Below are positions 7,363 through 14,081 of a stretch of DNA of 64,000 nt, in pieces. The notes under the pieces are model-generated. The model did not search any database and had not been told where the DNA came from. It worked only from the letters and a program-made list of their open reading frames with translations. Within the stretch, counting starts at the first letter, position 1, and every line of letters starts with the position of its first letter. Source of the stretch: Streptomyces longispororuber (GTDB lineage: Bacteria; Actinomycetota; Actinomycetes; Streptomycetales; Streptomycetaceae); NCBI RefSeq assembly GCF_014656095.1, contig NZ_BNBT01000001.1, positions 27,996-91,995 on the forward strand, read 5' to 3'. The position numbers and the translations under genes are program-made.

Positions 7363-8697
7363 ATGGTTCACGACCCAGGCAACCGCGGCGATGAGGGTGA
7401 GGCCTCCGCGCCCGGCGGCGACACCACGGATGAGACCGGCCACGCGGGGGCCGCCGCCCCAAGGGCCGCCGGCCCAGGGACGGCTGCCTCAAGGGCGGCT
7501 GCCTCAAGGACCGTCGTCTCCGGGGCCACCGACGCAGGGGGCACCGGCCCAGGGAGCGCTGCCGCAGGGACGGCTGGCTCAGGAACCGCGGCCCCGGGAG
7601 CCGCTGCCGCGGGGACCGCCGCTGCCGGTTTCGCCGAGGCCGCGCCCACAGACGTCGCGTCCGACGCCACCGCTTCGGCTGATGCCCTCGCTGCGGCCCA
7701 TGCCACCGCGCCGGCCGACGCTGCCGCGGCCATGGAGACCGCCGCGTCCGCCGATGCCGGGCCCGCCGAGGCCGCCCCGTCCCTCAAGGCCGCTCCGTCC
7801 GCCGACGCCGCCTCCTTCCTCGATGCCGCCCCGTCCGCCGATGCCGCCTCCTTCCTCGATGCCGCCCCGTCCGCCGATGCCGCCGCGTCCGCCGATGCCG
7901 CCGCGCCCGACGCCGCCCCGTCCCTCGATGCCGCCCCGTCCGCCGATGCCGCCGCGTCCGCCGATGCCGCCGCGCCCGACCTCGTCCCCGGCCCCGAAGA
8001 GCTGCGCGACCTCCGCGTGCTCAAGGCGCTCGCGCAGCCCCGGCGGCAGCAGGTCCTGCAGCACCTCACCGTGCACGGGCCCGCCACATCCGCGACGCTG
8101 GCCCGGGCGTTGGGTCTCAACACCGGTGCGACCAGCTACCACTTGAGGGAACTCGCCCGGTACGGCTTCGTTGAGGAGGCCGGGGCGGACGGACACGGAC
8201 ACGGACACGGACACGGGCGCGAGCGCTGGTGGCGCGCGGTGCCCGGGGACCGCCGCTTTCCGCCGCGCAGCCGGCAGAACGCCGAGACGCGCCTCGTCAT
8301 GGACGAGCTCAACCATCTCGCGTACGCCGCCGACCTGGAGCTCTTCGAGCAGCTCCAGCGCGAGGGCGGCCACGAGGGCGACGAATGGGCCGACGCCTTC
8401 CCCTACTCGCGCGGCACGATGCGGCTGACGGCGGCCGAACTGCGCGCGTTCTTCGAGGAGTACATCGCGCTCCTCAACCGCTACAAGCGCTCCGACGCCG
8501 ACACCCCGCCCGGGGCCCGCACCGTCCTCACCCGGTTCCTGGCCTTCCCCGCCCCGGCCACCGCCCCGCTCGCCGCACCGGCAGCCGCCGAGGCGGCTGC
8601 TGAAGTGCCACCCGGTGCGCCGGACCCCGCCCCCGGGGCCTCGCCCTCCGCGGGCGCCTCCGACTCCGACAACCGCAAAGGGACCGAGACCTCATGA
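7363..8697 (+). CDS. ArsR-family winged-helix regulator with long low-complexity N-terminus
   Basis: The DNA-binding domain begins near residue 210: ELRDLRVLKALAQPRRQQVL, then TSATLARALGLNTGATSYH as recognition helix, then LRELARYGFVEE. This is an ArsR/helix_turn_helix_5 fold. A ~150-residue domain follows (WWRAVPGDRRFPPRS, then a helical segment). Residues ~25-205 are Ala/Pro/Asp/Ser repeats, including two perfect 54-bp copies, so this part is probably disordered and of recent origin. ATG 7363 follows a strong palindromic operator; a shorter form starting nearer the helix-turn-helix cannot be excluded. The stop overlaps the start of the FtsX-type permease gene, making the permease the likely target and operon partner. 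Confidence 0.8.
   Translation: MVHDPGNRGDEGEASAPGGDTTDETGHAGAAAPRAAGPGTAASRAAASRTVVSGATDAGGTGPGSAAAGTAGSGTAAPGAAAAGTAAAGFAEAAPTDVASDATASADALAAAHATAPADAAAAMETAASADAGPAEAAPSLKAAPSADAASFLDAAPSADAASFLDAAPSADAAASADAAAPDAAPSLDAAPSADAAASADAAAPDLVPGPEELRDLRVLKALAQPRRQQVLQHLTVHGPATSATLARALGLNTGATSYHLRELARYGFVEEAGADGHGHGHGHGRERWWRAVPGDRRFPPRSRQNAETRLVMDELNHLAYAADLELFEQLQREGGHEGDEWADAFPYSRGTMRLTAAELRAFFEEYIALLNRYKRSDADTPPGARTVLTRFLAFPAPATAPLAAPAAAEAAAEVPPGAPDPAPGASPSAGASDSDNRKGTETS
7805..7980. repeat. 36/54-bp in-frame tandem repeats coding Ala-Asp-Ser-rich segment
   Basis: Repeated GCCGCCCCGTCCGCCGAT units inside the ArsR-type gene. The largest perfect copies are 54 bp at 7858-7911 and 7927-7980, and a 36-bp unit is repeated just before. 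All units are multiples of three, so copy-number change would keep the frame. Confidence 0.8.
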
Positions 8698-11243
8698 TGC
8701 TGGGCTACGCGCTGCGGACCATCCGCGCCCGCAAGGGTGGCTTCCTGGGGGCCTTCGTCGCCTTGATGTGCGCCGCCGCGCTCATCACGGCCTGCGGCAC
8801 CCTCCTGGAGACCGGACTGCGCGGCACCATCCGGACCGAGCGCTACGCCGCCGCCCCCGTGCTCGTCTCCGCCGACCAGAACGTGCACCGGACCACCGTC
8901 AAGCACAAGAAGGGCAAGACCAAGGTCAAGCACAAGGCGAAGCCGATAGCCGAACGGGCCTGGCTGCCGCGCGGCCTCGGGAAGCGGCTCGAAGGAGTGC
9001 CGGGCGTCGGCGCGGTCGTACCCGAACTCACGTTCATGGCCGAGCCGCTGACGCCCGGCGCCGGTGACGCCGACCGGCCCGCGTACGGGCACGCCTGGTC
9101 CTCGGCCGCGCTCACGCCCTTCAGGATCGTCGACGGCCGGGCCCCGCGCGCCGCCACCGACCTCGTCGTCGACCGCGGCCTCGCCGACCGCGCCCGCCTC
9201 GCGCCCGGGGACCGGCTCACCGTCCAGTCGACGCAGGCCCCGCGCACGTACCGCGTCACGGGCATCGCGGCTCCCGACGGCAACAGGGAAGCTCTGGCGC
9301 ACCAGACCGCGCTCTTCTTCTCCGCCCGCGAGGCCGAGCGGCTCGCGGACCACCCCGGCCAGGTCACCGCCCTGGGTGTCCTGCCGGCCGAGGGCACCTC
9401 CGTCGACGCGCTCAAGACGGCGGTCAAGAAGGCGCTGCACGGCACGACCGCGCAGGTCAGCAGCGGTGACGGGAGAGGGCCCGTCGAATTCATCGACGCG
9501 GCGGGCGCGCGTGTGAAGCTCGTCAGCATGGGCGGCGCGATGGGAGGCACGTCGCTGCTCGTCGCCGTCCTCGTGGTCGTCGGCACCTTCGCCCTGTCCA
9601 TCCAGCAGCGGCACCGGGAACTCGCCCTCCTGCGGGCCGTCGCCGCGACCCCCAAGCAGGTGCGCGCGCTCCTCGGACGCGAGGCCCTCCTCGTCGGTGC
9701 CGCCGCGGGCACGCTCGGCTCGCTGGCGGGAATCCCGCTCGGGGCGCTGCTGTACGGGGAGTTCGGGGACAGCGGGGTGGTTCCGGCGACGCTGGACCGC
9801 GTCGTGAGCGTCTTCCCGCCGCTCGCCGCCGTCGCCGCCACGGTGTGCGGCGCCTGGGCGGCCGCACGCCTCTCCGCCCGCCGCATCGCCCGCATCCGCC
9901 CGGGGGAGGCCCTGGCCGAGGCGCGCGTGGAGCGTACGCGGCCCTCCTGGGCGCGCGTCGTCGCGGGCCTGGTCTTCCTCGCGGGCGGTGTGGTGCTCGT
10001 GCTGGTCCTCAGCGTGCTGCGCACCGAGCCCGCCTCCACCCCCGTCACGTTCCTGGCCGTGGTGGTCCTGGCGGCCGCCGTCTCCCTCCTCGGCCCGCTC
10101 CTCGTCCGGGGCGCGGCGGCCCTGCTGGGACACCTGCTGCTGCGCCGCACGGGGCCGACCGGGCGGCTCGCGCACGCCAACCTCCGCGGCAACGCGGCCC
10201 GTATGGCCGCCGCCGTCACCCCGCTCGTCCTGCTCATCGGCATGACGTGCACGGTGCTCTTCGTCCAGCCCACGCTCACCGCCGCCGCCCGCGCGCAGGC
10301 GCGCGAGGGCGTCCGCGCGGACTGGACGCTCACCGCGCACGGCCCCGGCGTACCCGAGCAGGCCGCGCGGCAACTGCGGGCGGCCGACGGCGTCGGGGCG
10401 GTCACCGAGGTCGTCCGCACGACGGTGCGCGTCGGGCTCGACAAGTACCCGGCGCAGGGCGTGACCCCGGACGGCCTGACCCGCACCTGGGACCCGGACG
10501 TCACCGCGGGCACGCTGACGTCGTTCGGCGCGGGCGACGTCGCCGTCAGCGAGCTGGCCGCCGACCAGCTCGGCCTCGCACCGGGCAGCCGCCTCGCGCT
10601 CACGCTCGGCGACGGCACCCCGGCCACGCTGACGGTCCGCGCCGTCTACGCACGCGGGCTCGGCTTCGGTGACCTGACCATGGCGCACGACCTGGTCGCC
10701 CGCCACGTCGACAACCCGCTCGCCGCCACGGTCCTCGTCAAGAGCGACCGTACGAAGGAACAACTCGCGGCGGCCCTGGAGAAGTTCCCGCAGGTACGGG
10801 TGGAGTCCCCGGACGCCGTGGACCGGCTCCAGGCCGAGCGCGGGCAGTCGAGCGCCGACGTGAACCTCCTGGCCATGGGCCTGGTCCTGGCCTTCACCGC
10901 GATCGCCGTCGTCAACACGCTCGCGATGTCGGTCTCGGAGCGGGTACGGGAGTTCGCGCTGCTCCGGCTCGCGGGTGCCACGCGGCGCCAGGTACTGCGG
11001 ATGCTGCGTGCCGAGGCGCTGTCGGTGCTGCTCATCGCGACGGCACTGGGCAGCGGTGTCGCCTTCGCCGTCCTGACCGCGTTCAGCGTGGGCATGACCG
11101 GTTCGGCGGCCCCGGTGGCCCTGCCGTTGCTGTACGCCGCGGTGGTCGCCGGCGCGGGACTGCTCGCCCTGGCCGCCACGGCGCTCCCGGGCCGCGCCGC
11201 ACTGCGGCCCCTCCCGGTCACGATGACGACGGCCAAGGAGTGA
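8694..11243 (+). CDS. FtsX-like ABC transporter permease (MacB/LolC type), no adjacent ATPase
   Basis: Large permease of 849 residues with an N-terminal membrane anchor, an extracytoplasmic domain (residues ~50-270, including a Lys-rich patch HKKGKTKVKHKAK), a three- or four-span FtsX domain near 280-420, a second pair of spans, another extracytoplasmic domain (~540-720) and a final FtsX domain with AIAVVNTLAMSVSERVREFALLRL. Such proteins usually work with a separate ABC ATPase that powers lipoprotein, peptide or drug export. Here the start overlaps the regulator gene (ATGA) and no ATPase gene is present on either side, so the ATPase is lost or encoded elsewhere. The start may be either of two adjacent ATG codons at 8694 and 8697. 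Confidence 0.9.
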   Translation: MMLGYALRTIRARKGGFLGAFVALMCAAALITACGTLLETGLRGTIRTERYAAAPVLVSADQNVHRTTVKHKKGKTKVKHKAKPIAERAWLPRGLGKRLEGVPGVGAVVPELTFMAEPLTPGAGDADRPAYGHAWSSAALTPFRIVDGRAPRAATDLVVDRGLADRARLAPGDRLTVQSTQAPRTYRVTGIAAPDGNREALAHQTALFFSAREAERLADHPGQVTALGVLPAEGTSVDALKTAVKKALHGTTAQVSSGDGRGPVEFIDAAGARVKLVSMGGAMGGTSLLVAVLVVVGTFALSIQQRHRELALLRAVAATPKQVRALLGREALLVGAAAGTLGSLAGIPLGALLYGEFGDSGVVPATLDRVVSVFPPLAAVAATVCGAWAAARLSARRIARIRPGEALAEARVERTRPSWARVVAGLVFLAGGVVLVLVLSVLRTEPASTPVTFLAVVVLAAAVSLLGPLLVRGAAALLGHLLLRRTGPTGRLAHANLRGNAARMAAAVTPLVLLIGMTCTVLFVQPTLTAAARAQAREGVRADWTLTAHGPGVPEQAARQLRAADGVGAVTEVVRTTVRVGLDKYPAQGVTPDGLTRTWDPDVTAGTLTSFGAGDVAVSELAADQLGLAPGSRLALTLGDGTPATLTVRAVYARGLGFGDLTMAHDLVARHVDNPLAATVLVKSDRTKEQLAAALEKFPQVRVESPDAVDRLQAERGQSSADVNLLAMGLVLAFTAIAVVNTLAMSVSERVREFALLRLAGATRRQVLRMLRAEALSVLLIATALGSGVAFAVLTAFSVGMTGSAAPVALPLLYAAVVAGAGLLALAATALPGRAALRPLPVTMTTAKE

Positions 11244-11291
11244 GCCCCGGGGGCACAGGCCCCGGGAGTGCGCCGGGGAGCGGGACGCGGC

Positions 11292-11328
11292 TGTAAGGGG
11301 CGACACGCAATGGCGGTAGCCCCTTACA
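11292..11328. promoter_or_regulatory. 10-bp inverted repeat TGTAAGGGGC-N17-GCCCCTTACA
   Basis: Perfect 10-base arms at 11292-11301 and 11319-11328, separated by 17 bases. It lies between the permease gene and the serine hydrolase gene. The arms are AT-containing in a GC-rich background and no T-run follows, so an operator seems more likely than a terminator. Confidence 0.55.
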
Positions 11329-11509
11329 AACGAGAGATGCCGCCGCCGAGTTCACGGGCTGCTCAACCTCTCCCGCCACACTCGTGGTCTAGGTACTCGA
11401 GTGGTCCGTCCGCCGCGCATGCCGTGACGGAACGGCGCCCGCGACGGCCCCCGTACGGGCACGGCTCATGGCTGACCACGGATGACCCCAGACTCCCGGG
11501 AGTGCGGAA

Positions 11510-12699
11510 ATGACGACGTCGACAACGGTACGGAAGAGAGCGAAGGCCGGCGTGGTGGGTCTCGCGGCGGCCGCACTGGCGGGCACCGCCTTCACGCCCC
11601 CGCCGAGGCGTCACCGGACCCGGCCCCCACGACCGGCCACCACCGGGCGACGCAGCGGGCCATGGACGCGGCCGTGCAGGCGGGGGTCCCCGGCATCACG
11701 GCCCAGGCCCGGGACGCCAACGGCGTCTGGAAGGCGGCGTCCGGCGTGGGCAACCTGAAGACGGGCCAGCCGCGCGGCAAGCACGACCGGTTCCGGGTCG
11801 GCAGCATCACCAAGACGTTCGTCGCGACGGTCCTCCTCCAGATGGAGGCCGAAGGACGGCTCGATCTCGACGACAAGGTGGAGCGCCACCTGCCCGGCAT
11901 GGTGCGGGGCAACGGCAACGACGGCCGCAAGATCAGCGTACGGCAGCTCCTGAACCACACCAGCGGCCTGTTCGACTACCTCTCCGACAAGAAGTACAGC
12001 AGGACGTACCTGGAGGGCGACGGCTACCTCCGCCACCGCTACGACACGCTGCCGCCCCGGAAGCACGTGCAGGTGGCCCTCTCCCACAAGCCGAACTTCC
12101 GCCCCGGCACCGGCTTCTCGTACTCCAACACCAACTACGTGCTCGCCGGACTGATCATCGAGAAGGTCGGCAAGAGGACCTACGAGAAGGAGGTCCACGA
12201 GCGCATCATCAAGCCCCTGGGGCTGAAGGAGACGTCCAACCCCGGCAACGGCGTCCACCTGCCCCGACCGAGCAGCCGCGGCTACGCCAAGCTCTTCAGG
12301 ACGCAGCCGAACCGGATCGACGACATCACCGAGATGAACGGTTCGCAAGGCTGGGCCGACGGCGACATCATCTCCAGCGCGGGCGACCTCACCCGCTTCT
12401 ACCGTGCCCTGATGCGCGGGAAGCTGCTGCCGCCGCGGCAGTTGAAGGCCATGAAGACCACCGTCAACGACCCGGAGAGCACCGGTTTCGCCTACGGCCT
12501 CGGCCTCGGGAAGCTCACGACGAGCTGCGGCACCACCCTCTGGGGTCACGCCGGAGGCATGGTGGGGTGGCTCTCCATGGCCGTCACTACCGAGGACGGC
12601 CGCCACCAGCTCGCCTACAACTACAACGGCGACTGGGTGGAGGACCTTTCCCCGATCATGAATGCCGAGTACTGCGGTACGTCGTCCCGCTCACGCTGA
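11510..12699 (+). pseudogene. secreted serine hydrolase (beta-lactamase / DD-peptidase family), frameshifted signal peptide
   Basis: Class C beta-lactamase/DD-carboxypeptidase fold. The motifs are intact: SxxK in VGSITKTF, YxN in YSNTNYV and HxG in GHAGGMVGW, so the mature enzyme should fold as an exported peptidase or esterase. The signal peptide MTTSTTVRKRAKAGVVGLAA starts at 11510 but is in a different frame from the catalytic domain. The two join if the five-C run at 11597-11601 had six C. That would give a normal Ala-x-Ala-type export sequence followed by EASPDPAP. Either one base has been lost, disabling export, or there is a sequencing error. The alternative in-frame start at 11482 gives a charged leader without export features. 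Confidence 0.8.
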
Positions 12700-12780
12700 G
12701 CCCGCGTACGCGGGGTCCGTTCACGCAGAGTCCGCTCACGCTGAGCCCCGTTCACGCTGAACCGCGTGCGCTGAACCCCG
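12690..12780. repeat. short tandem repeats around CGTTCACGCTGAGCCC
   Basis: Four to five imperfect copies of a ~17-base unit (CGCTCACGCTGAGCCC / CGTTCACGCTGAACC) directly after the serine hydrolase stop and before its terminator. Noncoding. Confidence 0.55.
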
Positions 12781-12788
12781 CGCGTGTG

Positions 12789-12817
12789 CGCACCCCCGGC
12801 CGGACGCCGGGGGTGCG
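12789..12817. terminator. bidirectional terminator between serine hydrolase and rhodanese genes
   Basis: CGCACCCCCGGC-CGGAC-GCCGGGGGTGCG gives a perfect 12-bp stem with a 5-base loop. It sits between two convergent genes. As usual in streptomycetes there is no long U-tract. Confidence 0.8.
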
Positions 12818-12824
12818 TACGCGT

Positions 12825-13277
12825 TCACGCGGACACCGGGTACCCGGCCGCCTTCCACGCCTGGAAGCCGCCGATGAGGTCGGTCGCGTGGCGCAGGCCG
12901 AGCTGGCGCAGGGAGTGGGCCGCGAGGCTCGACGCGTAGCCCTCGTTGCAGACGACGACGATCCGCAGGTCGTGGCTGTCCGCCTGCGGAGCGCGGTGGC
13001 TGCCCTGGGGGTCGAGGCGCCACTCCAGCTCGTTGCGCTCGACGACCAGTGCCCCCGGGATCAGGCCGTCGCGGTCGCGCAGGGCCGCGTACCGGATGTC
13101 GACAAGCAGGCCTCCCGTGCGGCCGATCTCGTACGCCTGCCGCGGTGTGACCCGGTCGAGCCCGTCCCGTACCCGTTCCAGCAACTCGTCTATGCCCACG
13201 GGGGCGAGCGGCTCCGCCGTGATCAGCGGGGGCGCGGTCACCCCCGTGATGCCGTTCAGCTCCAGACCCGCGCTCAC
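12825..13277 (-). CDS. rhodanese-like sulfurtransferase
   Basis: Single-domain rhodanese of 150 residues. The persulfide-forming Cys is residue 110 in VVCNEGYASSLA, a six-residue active-site loop followed by the usual helix; LLVDIR near residue 60 and GGFQAWKAAGYP at the end are family hallmarks. The GTG start overlaps the cysteine dioxygenase stop by four bases, so it is translated together with that gene. Together they point to cysteine oxidation and sulfane-sulfur handling: the dioxygenase makes cysteine sulfinate and the rhodanese detoxifies or transfers persulfide sulfur. Confidence 0.92.
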   Translation of the reverse strand: MSAGLELNGITGVTAPPLITAEPLAPVGIDELLERVRDGLDRVTPRQAYEIGRTGGLLVDIRYAALRDRDGLIPGALVVERNELEWRLDPQGSHRAPQADSHDLRIVVVCNEGYASSLAAHSLRQLGLRHATDLIGGFQAWKAAGYPVSA

Positions 13278-13852
13278 TGCCAGTCCTCCGGACGCTCGAC
13301 GTGCTCCAGACGTAGCACGTCGCCGGTGCGGCTGTAGCGGCGGATCCGCGGAAGTGGCGGGTAATAGGCGTGCACGGAGACGGCGTGGTCCGTGCGCGAC
13401 TGGTTGAACACCTCGTGCACGTGGTTACGGCCGAACGCTCGCCCCCGTCCGGCGGGCAGCAGCCGTTCGCGGTCGATGCCTTCGGTGAGTTCCAGGGTCT
13501 TCCAGCCGTCGGTGGGCAGCCGCGCGGCGAGGCAGTTCTCCTTGAGGGTGCCCAAGGCGGTGGTGAAGGCGCCGACCGACTCGGCGTGGTCGTGCCAGCC
13601 GGTGCCGGTGCCGGGCGGCCAGCCGATCAGCCAGGCCTCGCTGCCGCCCGGGCCGTCGAGGCGCACCCAGGTGCGGCCCTGCGGGTCGAGGGGGAGGGAG
13701 GCGACGAGGTCGGCGTCGGCGGCGGTGCGCCGCACGAAGTCGAGCAGCTCGGCCGAGGTGGGCGCGGGCGCGCGGGAGCCTGCGGGGGAGGGCAGGGAGG
13801 GAGGGGAGGGAGGGGAGGGGCGGGAAGCGGATCCGGAGACAGGCGCAGACAT
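13274..13852 (-). CDS. cysteine dioxygenase type I
   Basis: Non-haem iron enzyme oxidising L-cysteine to cysteine sulfinate. The cupin iron ligands are visible: His87 and His89 in WHDHAES and His144 or His146 in GRNHVHEVFN; VSVHAYYPPL supplies the C-terminal strand with an active-site Tyr. Total length is 192 residues, typical for bacterial enzymes. The first ~30 residues are Ser/Pro-rich. ATG 13852 is chosen because the frame beyond has no family similarity. A Cys-containing 15-codon reading frame and a hairpin lie just upstream on the same strand and suggest control by cysteine. The rhodanese gene overlaps the end. Confidence 0.93.
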   Translation of the reverse strand: MSAPVSGSASRPSPPSPPSLPSPAGSRAPAPTSAELLDFVRRTAADADLVASLPLDPQGRTWVRLDGPGGSEAWLIGWPPGTGTGWHDHAESVGAFTTALGTLKENCLAARLPTDGWKTLELTEGIDRERLLPAGRGRAFGRNHVHEVFNQSRTDHAVSVHAYYPPLPRIRRYSRTGDVLRLEHVERPEDWQ

Positions 13853-13881
13853 GGTGGACCGTCCAGTGAGTTCGCGTGAGG

Positions 13882-13902
13882 GCGCGCCGGAACCGGGCGC
13901 GC
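13882..13902 (-). promoter_or_regulatory. hairpin between Cys leader ORF and cysteine dioxygenase gene
   Basis: On the minus strand GCGCGCC-CGGTTCC-GGCGCGC forms a 7-bp GC stem 22 bases downstream of the leader stop and 30 bases before the dioxygenase start. It could be the attenuator switched by ribosome stalling on the leader. This is inference from position. Confidence 0.45.
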
Positions 13903-13923
13903 GAGAAGAAGGAGAAGGCGAAG

Positions 13924-13971
13924 TCAGATGGACGTGTGACACACGCAGCCCGCGTAGCGGACAAGGTCCAT
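13924..13971 (-). CDS. putative cysteine-responsive leader peptide (15 codons)
   Basis: A short reading frame on the minus strand encodes MDLVRYAGCVCHTSI. It has a good ribosome binding site, GGAGGG, five bases before its ATG, and ends 71 bases before the cysteine dioxygenase start. Two Cys codons lie two apart (TGC GTG TGT), which is rare given how scarce Cys codons are here. Poly- or multi-Cys leader ORFs controlling sulfur genes by attenuation are known in mycobacteria. By analogy this peptide may make cdo-rhodanese expression respond to charged Cys-tRNA. It was too short to be called by length alone; the start, Cys pair and context are the evidence. Confidence 0.65.
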   Translation of the reverse strand: MDLVRYAGCVCHTSI

Positions 13972-14004
13972 GTGGACCCTCCGCCACAAGCGGACAGCGG
14001 TGTC

Positions 14005-14031
14005 GGTCATGATCCGGAGTAGACCATGACC
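14005..14031. promoter_or_regulatory. inverted repeat GGTCATG-N13-CATGACC in cysteine dioxygenase promoter
   Basis: Seven-base perfect arms at 14005-14011 and 14025-14031, upstream of the leader ORF on the minus strand and next to TAC-rich -10 candidates. It is a likely operator or promoter-overlapping site. Confidence 0.45.
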
Positions 14032-14081
14032 GTAGGGCGCGGTCAACTCGAATTCCCCGTGTGGGCGAGCGTGCTCGCGAC

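Noticed and set aside
8481..11306. 941-codon open frame antisense to the permease
   Set aside because: It mirrors the permease gene exactly, has Arg/Gly/Asp-rich shadow composition and no recognisable domain. GC bias keeps such frames open.
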